The position numbers and the translations under genes are program-made. 64,000 nt of DNA, taken from assembly GCA_903848645.1 (NCBI GenBank), contig CAINGU010000083.1:1-64000 (forward strand). The letters are read 5' to 3'. The stretch's first letter is position 1. Every line of letters begins with the position of its first letter. Source of the stretch: an uncultured cyanobacterium (GTDB lineage Bacteria; Cyanobacteriota; Cyanobacteriia; Cyanobacteriales; Nostocaceae). A model generated the notes under the pieces. That model had not been told where the DNA came from, ran no database searches, and was given only the letters and a program-made list of their open reading frames with translations. Of the stretch, positions 9,285 to 18,903 are shown in pieces.

Positions 9285-9610
9285 GACTAGTTTCTCTATT
9301 TCCTAACAATTTTAATATTTCAAAAAGATACCTGATTTCTCTGGGAATTCAGGTATTTTGTCTTCAGTATATTTATTATTTTTTGTCACCTGTAATGATT
9401 ATTTTTTCTATATTTATCAATATTTTACAGATAAAATATCTTAATTTACTTTTCCTTCATCCTTTTCTGGAAATTTATAGCTAAATTATGTTTATCTGCC
9501 ATAAGCAAAGAGAAAAAAATAATCGTTCCACTTCATTCATCTCATTGTGCATTCTCTTCATTTGCATCAGTTTAAATTATAACCAACCTGCACATTTTTA
9601 AGGTAATTAT
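9285..9610. other. AT-rich leader of the polysaccharide island
   Basis: About 325 bases without a gene. It is the only upstream region for the first sugar-nucleotide gene, so it should contain that promoter. I could not assign a convincing NtcA site or -35/-10 pair, and no riboswitch-like fold stands out. Confidence 0.4.
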
Positions 9611-10384
9611 ATGAAAGCAGTGATTTTAGCAGGAGGTCTGGGTACAAGGTTAAGCGAAGAAACCAGTATCAGACCCAAACCCATGGTTGAGGTTGGTGGT
9701 AAGCCAATTCTCTGGCATATTATGAAGATCTACTCCGCTCACGGGATTAATGATTTCATTATCTGTTGCGGTTACAAAGGGTACATTATTAAGGAATATT
9801 TTGCTAACTATTTCTTGCATATGTCAGATGTGACATTTGATATGCGATTTAATCAAATGAATGTCCATTCTGGCTATGCTGAACCTTGGCGCGTCACCTT
9901 AGTAAATACAGGTGATCATACAATGACAGGGGGACGTTTAAAACAAGTTCGTGAGCATATTGGCAATGATACCTTTTGTTTTACCTATGGTGATGGTGTT
10001 AGTAATGTAAATATTACAGAGTTAATTAATTTCCATAAAGAACAAAAGACACTAGCTACACTCAGCGCAGTCCAACCAGCAGGAAGATTTGGGGCAATTT
10101 CTCTCGGACACGAACAAACTAAAATAACCAGTTTTCAAGAAAAACCTGAAGGTGATGGTGCTTGGATTAATGGTGGCTATTTTGTCCTAGAACCGCAAGT
10201 AATTGATTTTATTGCTGATAGCTCAACTGTGTGGGAAAAAGAACCATTAGAGAAGTTAGCTAATTTAGAACAATTATCTGCTTACAAACATCATGGTTTT
10301 TGGCAACCAATGGACACATTAAGAGATAAAAACTATCTAGAGGAACTATGGAAAAGTGGTAAAGCTCCTTGGCAAGTTTGGTAG
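9611..10384 (+). CDS. rfbF: Glucose-1-phosphate cytidylyltransferase
   Basis: A 257-residue nucleotidyltransferase. It opens with [18 protein letters not shown] and carries the KP of [17 protein letters not shown], the hallmark of RfbF/DdhA. It also has [10 protein letters not shown] (metal-binding Asp) and [18 protein letters not shown]. It makes CDP-glucose from CTP and glucose-1-phosphate, the first step toward CDP-3,6-dideoxy or branched sugars. It is the first gene of the 26-kb polysaccharide island and is followed 51 bases later by the oxidase gene. Length is normal for the family. Confidence 0.93.
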   Translation: MKAVILAGGLGTRLSEETSIRPKPMVEVGGKPILWHIMKIYSAHGINDFIICCGYKGYIIKEYFANYFLHMSDVTFDMRFNQMNVHSGYAEPWRVTLVNTGDHTMTGGRLKQVREHIGNDTFCFTYGDGVSNVNITELINFHKEQKTLATLSAVQPAGRFGAISLGHEQTKITSFQEKPEGDGAWINGGYFVLEPQVIDFIADSSTVWEKEPLEKLANLEQLSAYKHHGFWQPMDTLRDKNYLEELWKSGKAPWQVW

Positions 10385-10435
10385 TACCAATTTTGGATTT
10401 TAGAGTTTAGATTTTGGATAGGAGAAAGATTACTA

Positions 10436-11653
10436 ATGTATGATTTTGCGATTATTGGTGGGGGAATAGTAGGACTTTCCACCGCAATGGCTTTAGGAGA
10501 GCGTTATCCTCATGCCAAAATATTAGTCTTAGAAAAAGAGAGTCAATGGGCATTTCATCAAACTGGCAATAATAGCGGTGTAATTCATTCTGGTATTTAC
10601 TATAAACCCGGAAGTTTTAAGGCTAAATTTTCCCGTGATGGTAGTCGTTCCATGGTAGAGTTTTGCCAAAAACACGATATTGATCATGAGGTTTGTGGTA
10701 AAGTAATTGTTGCCACTAATGAACAAGAATTACCACGCCTAGAAAATCTCTATACACGCGGTTTAGAAAACGGTATTCCTGTTAAAAGAATTAGTCCCGA
10801 AGCAGTTAAAGAAATTGAACCTCACGTTAGTTGTGTCGGTGGAGTTCAGGTATTGAGTACAGGGATTGTTAATTATAAGCAAGTTTGTTTAAAATACGCG
10901 GAATTAATTGGTAATCAAGGGGGAGATTTACGTCTCAGTACCCAAGTTTTTAAAATTGTCCGCAGTGGAAAAAATCAGGTATTAGAAACTAACAATGGCA
11001 GTTTTGAAACTCGATTTGTGATCAATTGTGCCGGATTGCATAGCGATCGCATTGCAAGATTAGGTAAGGCTAACCCCCAAGCTAAAATAGTTCCTTTCCG
11101 GGGCGAATACTACGAACTAACCCCAGAAAAACGCTATTTGGTGAAAACTCTCATTTACCCAGTTCCTAACCCAGATTTCCCTTTCCTCGGCGTGCATTTC
11201 ACCCGAATGATTGATAACAGTGTTCATGCAGGACCAAATGCCGTTCTCAGTCTCAAGCGTGAAGGTTACAAAAAAACTGATTTTGACTTCAGAGATTTTG
11301 CCGAAGTTATTACTTATCCCGGATTTTGGAAACTAGCAGCAAAACACGCTGACGAAGGTATTCAAGAAATCATTCGTTCCTTTAGTAAAGCTGCATTTGT
11401 CAGAAGTTTACAAAAACTAATTCCTGAAGTTCAAGCAGAAGATGTAATTCCTACCCATGCAGGAGTTCGCGCTCAAGCATTAATGAATAATGGTTCGCTT
11501 GTTGATGATTTTTTAATCATTGCTGGTGATAATTCTATTCATGTTTGCAATGCACCTTCACCCGCTGCAACTTCTTCCTTAGAAATTGGTAAAGCAATTG
11601 TGGGGCAAATTCCCCAAGAGTCTACTTTCCTAAAAATGGCTGTAAAAAATTAA
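10436..11653 (+). CDS. lhgO: LhgO-like FAD-dependent oxidase
   Basis: A 405-residue flavoprotein. The N-terminal DFAIIGGGIVGLSTAMALGER is a Rossmann FAD-binding motif, followed by GNNSGVIHSGIYYKPGSFKA, characteristic of L-2-hydroxyglutarate oxidases, and VINCAGLHSDRIA. THAGVRAQ near the C-terminus also fits the family. The substrate here could be 2-hydroxyglutarate or a sugar-acid intermediate; its position between rfbF and glycosyltransferase genes argues for a role in the polysaccharide locus, but that is inference. ATG at 10436 with GGAGAAAG upstream. Confidence 0.82.
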   Translation: MYDFAIIGGGIVGLSTAMALGERYPHAKILVLEKESQWAFHQTGNNSGVIHSGIYYKPGSFKAKFSRDGSRSMVEFCQKHDIDHEVCGKVIVATNEQELPRLENLYTRGLENGIPVKRISPEAVKEIEPHVSCVGGVQVLSTGIVNYKQVCLKYAELIGNQGGDLRLSTQVFKIVRSGKNQVLETNNGSFETRFVINCAGLHSDRIARLGKANPQAKIVPFRGEYYELTPEKRYLVKTLIYPVPNPDFPFLGVHFTRMIDNSVHAGPNAVLSLKREGYKKTDFDFRDFAEVITYPGFWKLAAKHADEGIQEIIRSFSKAAFVRSLQKLIPEVQAEDVIPTHAGVRAQALMNNGSLVDDFLIIAGDNSIHVCNAPSPAATSSLEIGKAIVGQIPQESTFLKMAVKN

Positions 11654-11813
11654 CTTTTGATTAATGACCTTACATCTAATCAAGATTGGTCAGGGCTACT
11701 TTTAATTTATTTAAGAATAAGTGAATTTTAAAATTTTGCTGAATCACGTATTCTTGAAATTGCTGTTTGCTGTGATTTAAATTTTTTGTGCTTAACAACG
11801 TTACATTTTTATT

Positions 11814-12755
11814 ATGTCTATTAGCTCCAATCTTCAGCCAATTATACTTGTCTGTGCTGCTGATAATAACTATGCCATGCCCCTAGCGGTTACGGTGCGT
11901 TCTGCACTGGCAAATCTCAAAAGTAATCGCAAGATAGCCTTATTTATTCTTGATGGAGGAATTACTGAATCTAACAAAAATAAAATTACTAAATCACTGC
12001 AATCGGAAAAAGTTGATATTTCATGGATACAAATAGATGAAACACAGTTAACTAATCTGGTATTGACTAGACATCTAACAACTACTGCATATTATCGTCT
12101 CCTAATTACTAAATTTTTACCCCCAGAGTTTGATAAAGCAATTTATCTAGACACCGATATGATAGTTAAGGGAAATTTAGAAGAGTTATGGAATATTCCT
12201 CTAGAAGATAACTATGTATTAGCAGTTCAGGATGATGTGGAACTTTACATATCAATGTCTGAGGGATTAAGAAATTATCAAGATGTGGGAATTTGTCCAG
12301 ATTATAAATATTTTAATTCTGGACTTATAGTGATTAACTTAGAAAAATGGCGCAGGGAAAATATAGGAGAAAAAGTTCTTGAATATATCAGACAAAATCG
12401 AGAATATGTAAGAAATGATCAAGATGGACTCAATGCAGTTCTAGCAGGTAAATGGGGGGAAATTCATCCAAGATGGAATCAGATGCCGAGAATATATGAT
12501 TATTCATCCTGGCAAGAAAGTCCTCACCCAGAAGATATATATAAAGAACTACTACACCAACCTTACATTATTCACTTTACTAATTCTCCTAAACCCTGGT
12601 ATGCAGGATTGCAAACAGAGTGTAAACACCCGAAAAAAGATTTATTCTTTCAATATCTTGACATGACATCTTGGTCAGGATGGCGGGATACTTTTTGGAG
12701 AAGGTTGGGGCGAAAATTCATGAAAATGACATCATTAAGTACCTCAAAACTCTAA
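11814..12755 (+). CDS. Glycosyltransferase family 8
   Basis: A 313-residue retaining GT8 enzyme. It shows the family metal motif YLDTDMIVKGNLEELW (D113, D115), FNSGLIVINLEKWR, DQDGLNAVLAGKW and HFTNSPKPWYAG. It would transfer glucose or galactose from a UDP-sugar to a lipid-linked or saccharide acceptor at the cytoplasmic face. No signal peptide or membrane segment is seen. It is separated from its neighbours by 160 and 50 bases. Confidence 0.9.
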   Translation: MSISSNLQPIILVCAADNNYAMPLAVTVRSALANLKSNRKIALFILDGGITESNKNKITKSLQSEKVDISWIQIDETQLTNLVLTRHLTTTAYYRLLITKFLPPEFDKAIYLDTDMIVKGNLEELWNIPLEDNYVLAVQDDVELYISMSEGLRNYQDVGICPDYKYFNSGLIVINLEKWRRENIGEKVLEYIRQNREYVRNDQDGLNAVLAGKWGEIHPRWNQMPRIYDYSSWQESPHPEDIYKELLHQPYIIHFTNSPKPWYAGLQTECKHPKKDLFFQYLDMTSWSGWRDTFWRRLGRKFMKMTSLSTSKL

Positions 12756-12805
12756 AAATATTTTGGTAGTCAACATCTTAAATCATCAATAAAAGGAATT
12801 GAAAA

Positions 12806-13834
12806 ATGAAAGTTTTAGTCACTGGAACAGAAGGTTATCTAGGTTCTTTATTGCCTTCTTTATTAATGCAAAAAGGACATGAAGTTCTTGGCGTTGATAC
12901 TGGTTTTTATAAAGTTGGTTGGCTATATAACGGCACTAACGTCACAGCTAAAACCCTCAATAAAGATATTCGTGATATTAATCCTGAAGATTTAGCAGGT
13001 GTGGAAGCTATTGTTCACATGGCGGAATTATCTAATGATCCTACTGGACAATTATCACCCACTATTACTTATGATATTAATCATTTAGGTTCAGTTCGTC
13101 TGGCTAATCTAGCAAAAGCAGTGGGTGTTCGTCGCTTTGTTTATATGTCCTCCTGTAGTGTTTACGGTGTGGCTAGTGAAGGTGATATTACAGAAGCATC
13201 ACCAGTTAATCCCCAAACAGCTTACGCAGAATGTAAAACATTAGTAGAAAGAGATGTTCAACCATTAGCTGATGATGACTTTTCTCCTACTTTCATGCGA
13301 AATGCTACCGCTTTTGGTGCTTCCCCCAGAATGCGATTTGATATTGTTTTAAATAACTTAGCGGGGTTAGCTTGGACCACCAAAGAAATTAAAATGACCA
13401 GTGATGGTACACCCTGGCGGCCATTAGTTCACGCTTTAGATATTTGCAAAGCCATTGTTTGTGCCTTAGAAGCGCCCAGAGATATTATTCACAATCAAAT
13501 TTTTAATGTTGGTGATACGGCTAATAACTATCGAGTTAAAGAGATAGCAGAAATCGTTGCTGAAGTTTTTCCTGGTTGTCAATTATCTTTTGGCAATAAC
13601 GGTTCAGATAACCGTAGCTATCGAGTATCTTTTGAGAAAATTAACAGTATTCTTCCCGGATTTAAGTGTGATTGGAATGCTCAACTTGGGGCTGAACAAT
13701 TATTTAATTTATTCAAGCAAATTGACATGAATGAAGATACTTTCTTATTTAGAGGATTCACCCGCTTAAAACAACTAGAATATCTAATTCGCACAGAACA
13801 AATTGATCAAGATTTTTTCTGGAATAAAAAGTAG
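12806..13834 (+). CDS. NAD-dependent sugar epimerase/dehydratase
   Basis: A 342-residue extended SDR protein. VTGTEGYLGSLL is the NAD-binding GxxGxxG motif and SSCSVYG...YAECK gives the Ser/Tyr/Lys catalytic set. The sequence resembles the UDP-glucose 4-epimerase-like branch, but the exact sugar cannot be read from motifs. ATG 12806 is preceded by AAAAGGAATT. It probably alters a CDP- or dTDP-linked sugar together with the rfbF and rfbC products of the same locus. Confidence 0.85.
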   Translation: MKVLVTGTEGYLGSLLPSLLMQKGHEVLGVDTGFYKVGWLYNGTNVTAKTLNKDIRDINPEDLAGVEAIVHMAELSNDPTGQLSPTITYDINHLGSVRLANLAKAVGVRRFVYMSSCSVYGVASEGDITEASPVNPQTAYAECKTLVERDVQPLADDDFSPTFMRNATAFGASPRMRFDIVLNNLAGLAWTTKEIKMTSDGTPWRPLVHALDICKAIVCALEAPRDIIHNQIFNVGDTANNYRVKEIAEIVAEVFPGCQLSFGNNGSDNRSYRVSFEKINSILPGFKCDWNAQLGAEQLFNLFKQIDMNEDTFLFRGFTRLKQLEYLIRTEQIDQDFFWNKK

Positions 13835-13914
13835 ATTTAGTCATGAAGAATGTAAAATTATTAATTTACTCCTAAGAAATTTAGAATGAATTAGTAATAA
13901 TAGTTTTTCACTTT

Positions 13915-13941
13915 GGTGCGTTAAGAGAAAATTAGCGCACC
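13915..13941. repeat. GGTGCG...CGCACC hairpin
   Basis: A six-base stem GGTGCG (13915-13920) pairs with CGCACC (13936-13941), the form of the short GGTGCGTTA-type dispersed repeats in this group. It lies between the epimerase and a GT2 gene and could weaken read-through, though no T-run follows. Confidence 0.45.
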
Positions 13942-14065
13942 CAACTAATCACTCAGGTGGATTAAATCAAATTTTCTCAAGCTAATATGTTCAATTTAAG
14001 AACCTATTGGATATCAAGTCACAGATTTATATCAAGTAATATTCTCATTTCAGGATTACCATATA

Positions 14066-15094
14066 ATGCAAAAACTACTAACTATTGCTATTCCTACTTA
14101 CAATCGCGCCGAGTTACTTGATCAACAATTAGGTTGGGTAACAGAAGCCATTAAAGGCTATGAATCTGACTGTGAGATATTAGTTTCTGATAACTGTTCT
14201 ACTGACCATACTCAGGCAGTTATTAATAAATGGAAAGAAAATCTCAGCCATGTTAAATTTCACAGTAATACTAATAGTGAAAATATTGGAGTAATTAAAA
14301 ACATTACCTATTGCCTAGAAGCAGCAAAAACTAAATATGTATGGACTATTGGCGATGATGATCCAATTCAACATCGAGCAATTACTTATGTTTTAGACAA
14401 AATTAAACAACACGAAAATTTATCATTATTACTGCTGAATTTTTCTGGTAGAAATAAAATTACTGGTGAACCAGTACATCCACCAAAAATAGTTGGTAAT
14501 CGCTGGTTTGATATTGAGAGTGAAGATGGTAATGGTGATGGTAAAGCTATTTTTGAACATAGTTTTGCTAAAAGTGTGGGGGCTGTAATTTTTCTATCAT
14601 CGGCTATTTTTCGCACTGAGACTGTTCAACAGGCCATGCAATTTTGGCCAGAAGGGAAGAATAACTGGATATACTTTGGTTATTTAACGGGATATTGTGC
14701 TGCTCATGGAAATGTTATTGTCACTAAAGATATATATTTGGAATGTATTGTTGGTGTTAGTCATTGGCAAAAAGAGCCAAAAGCTGCACTCTTAATGCAA
14801 TATCAACACATACCAGAAATGATTTTAAAACTGGAGGAAATTGGATACTCTAAAGTATATTGTCGGCGGATGATTGTCCAAAACTTTAAAGAAGTAAACT
14901 TAAAAGTCTTTTTAGGAGCAATGAGAAGATGGCCTGTATCAGCTATAAAAACAGTAGCTCCTTTTCTCGCCTTAGCTAGTGTGGCTGCTTTTGAATTAAT
15001 GCCAATGAAGGAATTTAAAGTAGCAGAAAGAGAACTGGAAAGAACAACTACTTCGGAAATAAGAAACTATAAGGGATCAATTAATAATTTTTAA
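14066..15094 (+). CDS. Glycosyltransferase family 2
   Basis: A 342-residue GT-A enzyme. The N-terminus LTIAIPTYNRAELLDQQL and ILVSDNCSTDHT are typical GT2 signatures and TIGDDDPI supplies the metal-binding acidic motif. A hydrophobic stretch near 295-310 may be a membrane-associated helix. Its stop overlaps the first possible start of the following oxygenase gene (TAATG at 15092-15096), so the two are likely cotranscribed. Confidence 0.88.
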   Translation: MQKLLTIAIPTYNRAELLDQQLGWVTEAIKGYESDCEILVSDNCSTDHTQAVINKWKENLSHVKFHSNTNSENIGVIKNITYCLEAAKTKYVWTIGDDDPIQHRAITYVLDKIKQHENLSLLLLNFSGRNKITGEPVHPPKIVGNRWFDIESEDGNGDGKAIFEHSFAKSVGAVIFLSSAIFRTETVQQAMQFWPEGKNNWIYFGYLTGYCAAHGNVIVTKDIYLECIVGVSHWQKEPKAALLMQYQHIPEMILKLEEIGYSKVYCRRMIVQNFKEVNLKVFLGAMRRWPVSAIKTVAPFLALASVAAFELMPMKEFKVAERELERTTTSEIRNYKGSINNF

Positions 15095-15111
15095 TGGAAG
15101 GCAGGTATTTC

Positions 15112-15948
15112 ATGCTTAACATGATTAAAGAAAAAGTATCTTTGTTCCAGACTGAATTGAATTATAGAGCAAAGCTTTGGCAGCATCAGAGAAATTTACC
15201 TGTTATTAATTCAGGAGATCGCTTGATTGTTGATACTCTCAAAAAAGAAGGTGTTTATATCACATCTTTAGAAGAGTTAGGTTTATCATCTACTCCAAAA
15301 ATGTTAGCTACTGCTAATAATTATGCAGATAGTATGGTAAATCCCAGAGATATCCATGGAGAATATAAGTTACCGCAAATCTATACAGTTACAGACTTAC
15401 CAGAATTCTTTAATTGGGGAATTGAAACCCGGCTACAAAACATCATTGAACATTATATAGGTTTACCTATAGCTTTTCATGGTGTTCATCTGCGGAAAGA
15501 TTTCCCTAATGAGCAGCAACTAGAAACCCTACTATGGCATAAAGATTCTGAAGACAGACGGATGATTAAGGTGATTATGTATTTAGATGATGTCACTGAA
15601 GAACATGGACCATTTGAATATATACCACTACCTGCTAATTTATTAGAACGAGTTAAAAATTATCGAGTTGATTATGAATTATGGCGTTCTAATTTCTTAG
15701 GAATCAATGATGAGAAAATAATGAAAATCATCCCTCAATCAGCTTGGAAATCCTGCCCTGGCAAAGCTGGAACTGTAATTTTTGCAGATGTAAGAAATAT
15801 TTTCCATCACGGTACTGTGAGAAATCAAGAGCGGTCAACAGTATTTTTTACATACACAGCTAACCCTCCTAAAAGACCAGAACTTTGTACACAATATCAC
15901 GATGATACCTTTCCCAAAATAAAGCCACAATTAGGATTAAAGGTATAA
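15112..15948 (+). CDS. Phytanoyl-CoA dioxygenase-like Fe(II)/2-oxoglutarate oxygenase, paralog A
   Basis: A 278-residue protein from ATG 15112; a longer frame starts at 15094, but the shorter start aligns with the paralog at 18031 and has AAGGCAGG upstream. Iron ligands are visible as H143-x-D145 in LLWHKDSEDRR and a distal His in FHHGTVRNQ (232-233), with Arg 237 positioned to bind 2-oxoglutarate. Enzymes of this family hydroxylate or desaturate small molecules. Within a polysaccharide locus it could hydroxylate a sugar or a lipid carrier; the substrate is unknown. Confidence 0.82.
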   Translation: MLNMIKEKVSLFQTELNYRAKLWQHQRNLPVINSGDRLIVDTLKKEGVYITSLEELGLSSTPKMLATANNYADSMVNPRDIHGEYKLPQIYTVTDLPEFFNWGIETRLQNIIEHYIGLPIAFHGVHLRKDFPNEQQLETLLWHKDSEDRRMIKVIMYLDDVTEEHGPFEYIPLPANLLERVKNYRVDYELWRSNFLGINDEKIMKIIPQSAWKSCPGKAGTVIFADVRNIFHHGTVRNQERSTVFFTYTANPPKRPELCTQYHDDTFPKIKPQLGLKV

Positions 15949-16001
15949 GCCCAAAATCAACAATAAATCTGTTATCCTACCTAAAAAATTCCTGAAGATC
16001 T

Positions 16002-16547
16002 ATGATTTTTAAATCCACTAAACTCGCTGGTTCTTTCATTATTGACTTAGAAGAAAAGCCCGATGCTCGCGGTTTTTTTGCTCGGACTTTCTGCGCTGAT
16101 GAATTTATAGCTCATGGCTTAAAACCAACCGTTGCCCAATGTAATCTTTCTTTTAATCATAAAAAAGGCACATTGCGGGGAATGCACTATCAAACTCTCC
16201 CCGCAGCCGAAACAAAATTAATTCGCTGCACTCAAGGAGCTATTTATGACGTAATTATTGATATGCGTCCTGAATCTCCCACTTATTTGGCGCATATTGG
16301 TGTAGAACTAACGGCAGAAAATCGCCGCGCTCTTTATGTCCCAGAAATGTTTGCCCATGGTTATCAAGCTTTAACAGATGGTGCAGAAGTTGTGTATCAA
16401 GTGGGTGAATTTTACACCCCTGGATATGAACGAGGGTTGCGTTATGATGATCCAATTTTACAAATTTCTTGGCCGTTGAGTGCAACAGAAATGTCTGATA
16501 AAGATCGGAATTGGCCTTTACTAGAATCTATTTTAATAGGAGTTTAA
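16002..16547 (+). CDS. rfbC: dTDP-4-dehydrorhamnose 3,5-epimerase-like protein
   Basis: A 181-residue RmlC-type cupin. Motifs include DARGFFARTFC, KGTLRGMHYQ (catalytic His), KLIRCTQGAIYDVIIDMRPESPTY and MFAHGYQALTD, with YTPGYERGLRYDDP. It normally converts dTDP-4-keto-6-deoxyglucose to the rhamno form, but in an rfbF-headed locus it may act on a CDP-sugar. The next gene begins just after its stop. Confidence 0.9.
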   Translation: MIFKSTKLAGSFIIDLEEKPDARGFFARTFCADEFIAHGLKPTVAQCNLSFNHKKGTLRGMHYQTLPAAETKLIRCTQGAIYDVIIDMRPESPTYLAHIGVELTAENRRALYVPEMFAHGYQALTDGAEVVYQVGEFYTPGYERGLRYDDPILQISWPLSATEMSDKDRNWPLLESILIGV

Positions 16548-16549
16548 TC

Positions 16550-17863
16550 ATGATTATTGTTGATAAGGCTTTACAAACACGGGCTGCATTAGGTAAGCCA
16601 GTAAAAGTAGCGATGATTGGTGCTGGTTTTATGGGTAGAGGTATTGCCAATCAAATTATCAATTCTGTACCGGGAATGGAGTTGGTTGCTATTTCTAATC
16701 GTCACATTGATACAGCTAAACGAGCTTATTTAGAAGCAGGAATTGAGAATATCAAAATTGTTGCTAATTTAGCGGATTTAGAAGATGCGATCGCTCAAAA
16801 TGAATATGCAATCACCGAAGATGCCATGCTCCTATGTGAAGCAGATGGCATAGATGCAATCATTGAAGTCACAGGGACAATTGAATACGCGGCTCATTTA
16901 GTTATGAATGCGATCGCTCATCAAAAGCATATCATTTTAATGAATGCCGAACTCGATGGCACAATTGGCCCCATCCTCAAAGTCCATGCAGACAGGGCTG
17001 GGGTGATTCTGAGCGCCTGTGACGGCGACCAACCAGGGGTAGAAATGAACCTGTACCGCTTTGTCAAAAGCATCGGTTTAAAGCCCCTCCTGTGTGGCAA
17101 TATCAAAGGTTTACAAGACCCCTACCGCAACCCCACCACCCAAGCAGGTTTTGCTCAACGCTGGGGACAAAATCCGGCCATGGTGACAAGCTTTGCCGAT
17201 GGTACTAAAATCTCCTTTGAGCAAGCGATAGTAGCCAACTGTACAGGCATGAAAGTAGCCAAGCGGGGGATGTTGGGATATGACTACACCGGTCATGTGG
17301 ATGAAATGACCAAAATGTATGACATTGACCAATTGCAAGAATTAGGCGGTATCGTTGATTACGTTGTTGGCACTAAACCAGGTCCAGGAGTATTTGTTTT
17401 TGCCACCCACGAAGACCCCAAGCAACGCCATTACCTCAACCTTTATAAACTAGGTGAAGGACCTCTGTACAGTTTCTACACCCCCTATCACCTGTGCCAT
17501 TTTGAAGTTCCCTTGTCAGTAGCTCGTGCAGTCCTTTTCCATGATGCTGTACTTGCACCCATCGCCGGTCCTGTTGTTGATGTCGTCACCACCGCCAAAA
17601 TTGACCTCCGAGCCGGAGAAACCCTTGATGGTATTGGTTATTACATGACCTATGGACAATGTGAAAATTCCCCCATTGTTCAACAAGAAAACTTACTACC
17701 AATGGGTATTGCTGAAGGATGTCGTTTAAAGCGCGATATTCCTAAAGATCAAGTTCTCACTTACGATGATGTGGAATTACCTGAAGGCAGACTTTGCGAT
17801 CAATTACGGGCTGAACAATCAGTTTATTTTGCTCCTGTGAAAACTTTAGCACTCACAAAATAG
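16550..17863 (+). CDS. NAD(P)-dependent oxidoreductase with SAF-like domain
   Basis: A 437-residue protein. The upstream in-frame methionines overlap rfbC; ATG 16550 follows a TAGGAG box and starts two bases after the rfbC stop. VAMIGAGFMGRGIANQI is a Rossmann motif and the middle resembles homoserine-dehydrogenase-like oxidoreductases (EVTGTIEYAAH, NAELDGTIGP). The C-terminal 70 residues (ENLLPMGIAEGCRLKRDIPK) look like a SAF domain, as in sialic-acid synthase and antifreeze-like proteins. It probably reduces or oxidises a sugar precursor. Spacing indicates co-translation with rfbC. Confidence 0.85.
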   Translation: MIIVDKALQTRAALGKPVKVAMIGAGFMGRGIANQIINSVPGMELVAISNRHIDTAKRAYLEAGIENIKIVANLADLEDAIAQNEYAITEDAMLLCEADGIDAIIEVTGTIEYAAHLVMNAIAHQKHIILMNAELDGTIGPILKVHADRAGVILSACDGDQPGVEMNLYRFVKSIGLKPLLCGNIKGLQDPYRNPTTQAGFAQRWGQNPAMVTSFADGTKISFEQAIVANCTGMKVAKRGMLGYDYTGHVDEMTKMYDIDQLQELGGIVDYVVGTKPGPGVFVFATHEDPKQRHYLNLYKLGEGPLYSFYTPYHLCHFEVPLSVARAVLFHDAVLAPIAGPVVDVVTTAKIDLRAGETLDGIGYYMTYGQCENSPIVQQENLLPMGIAEGCRLKRDIPKDQVLTYDDVELPEGRLCDQLRAEQSVYFAPVKTLALTK

Positions 17864-18030
17864 TTTTCAAATTAGCATCAAGATAATTCAGAGGTTTCCT
17901 GATATTTTCATTTAACCTCTGAATTTACATATATACAGTAGATAACAGAGATTATTTTCATAAGTTTGTGAAGTTTTGAATGGGTACTCTACGAAACCTT
18001 AAATATAGAAAATTAAAGGCTAGTTATCTC

Positions 18031-18876
18031 ATGATAAAAACCATTAAACGTAAAATAATGACACTGTATTCTGACTTAGGTTATCAAATAGCGCGTTGGC
18101 AGCATCGCAAAAACTTACCATTATTAGAAAAAAGCGATCGCCAAATTGTTGATACTCTTGAACGTGAGGGTGTTTGTGTAACAACATTAACAGATATAGG
18201 ATTAAGCTCCGGCTCGGAAATGCTTAAAGCCGCTCAAAACCTAGTATCTAAGATGGAAAAAGCAAATAATGATCATCTAGACCAAAAGTGGCCACAAATT
18301 TACACGATTACGGGTTTACCAGAGTTTTCTAACTGGGCAAAAGAGACAAGACTACTCAACATAATTGAAAATTATATTGGTCTTCCTATTACTTTTCATG
18401 GTGTACATTTACGTAAAGATTTTGCCAGTGAACATCAATTTGGTACTTTGTTATGGCATAGCGATGCAGAAGACCGTCGCATTATCAAAATTTTTGTTTA
18501 CTTACATGATGTAGAAGAAGAACATGGACCTTTTCAATATATTCCCCGTTCTTTAACCTCTTTATTTAGTTGGCAATATTACCGACTTTATTACAAACTG
18601 TGGAAGTCAAACTATATGGGGATAGATGATCAAGATGTAGAAACAGTCATTCCCCAATCTGCTTGGAAATTCTGTCCAGGTTCAGCAGGGACAATAGTTC
18701 TTGTAGATACTAAAAATGTCTTACATCACGGCACAGTCCGTGAACAAGATCGCACAACATTATTCTTCTGTTATACTGCTAATCCTCCTGAAAGACCAGA
18801 CCTTTGTAGCCAATTTTGGAATGATATTTATCCTCAAGGTGAATTACTTTTGTCAGAGGATTTGATCGAAATTTAG
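18031..18876 (+). CDS. Phytanoyl-CoA dioxygenase-like oxygenase, paralog B
   Basis: A 281-residue protein from ATG 18031; the frame is open to 17980, but the paralog at 15112 supports the shorter start. It is clearly homologous to paralog A along its whole length (WQHRKNLP, LPITFHGVHLRKDF, EEEHGPFQYIP). The HxD pair is in LLWHSDAEDRR and the distal His in LHHGTVREQDR. The pair probably arose by duplication around the rfbC/SAF genes and may act on related substrates. Confidence 0.82.
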   Translation: MIKTIKRKIMTLYSDLGYQIARWQHRKNLPLLEKSDRQIVDTLEREGVCVTTLTDIGLSSGSEMLKAAQNLVSKMEKANNDHLDQKWPQIYTITGLPEFSNWAKETRLLNIIENYIGLPITFHGVHLRKDFASEHQFGTLLWHSDAEDRRIIKIFVYLHDVEEEHGPFQYIPRSLTSLFSWQYYRLYYKLWKSNYMGIDDQDVETVIPQSAWKFCPGSAGTIVLVDTKNVLHHGTVREQDRTTLFFCYTANPPERPDLCSQFWNDIYPQGELLLSEDLIEI

Positions 18877-18903
18877 CAACTACTAACTTATAGGGAATTC
18901 GGT

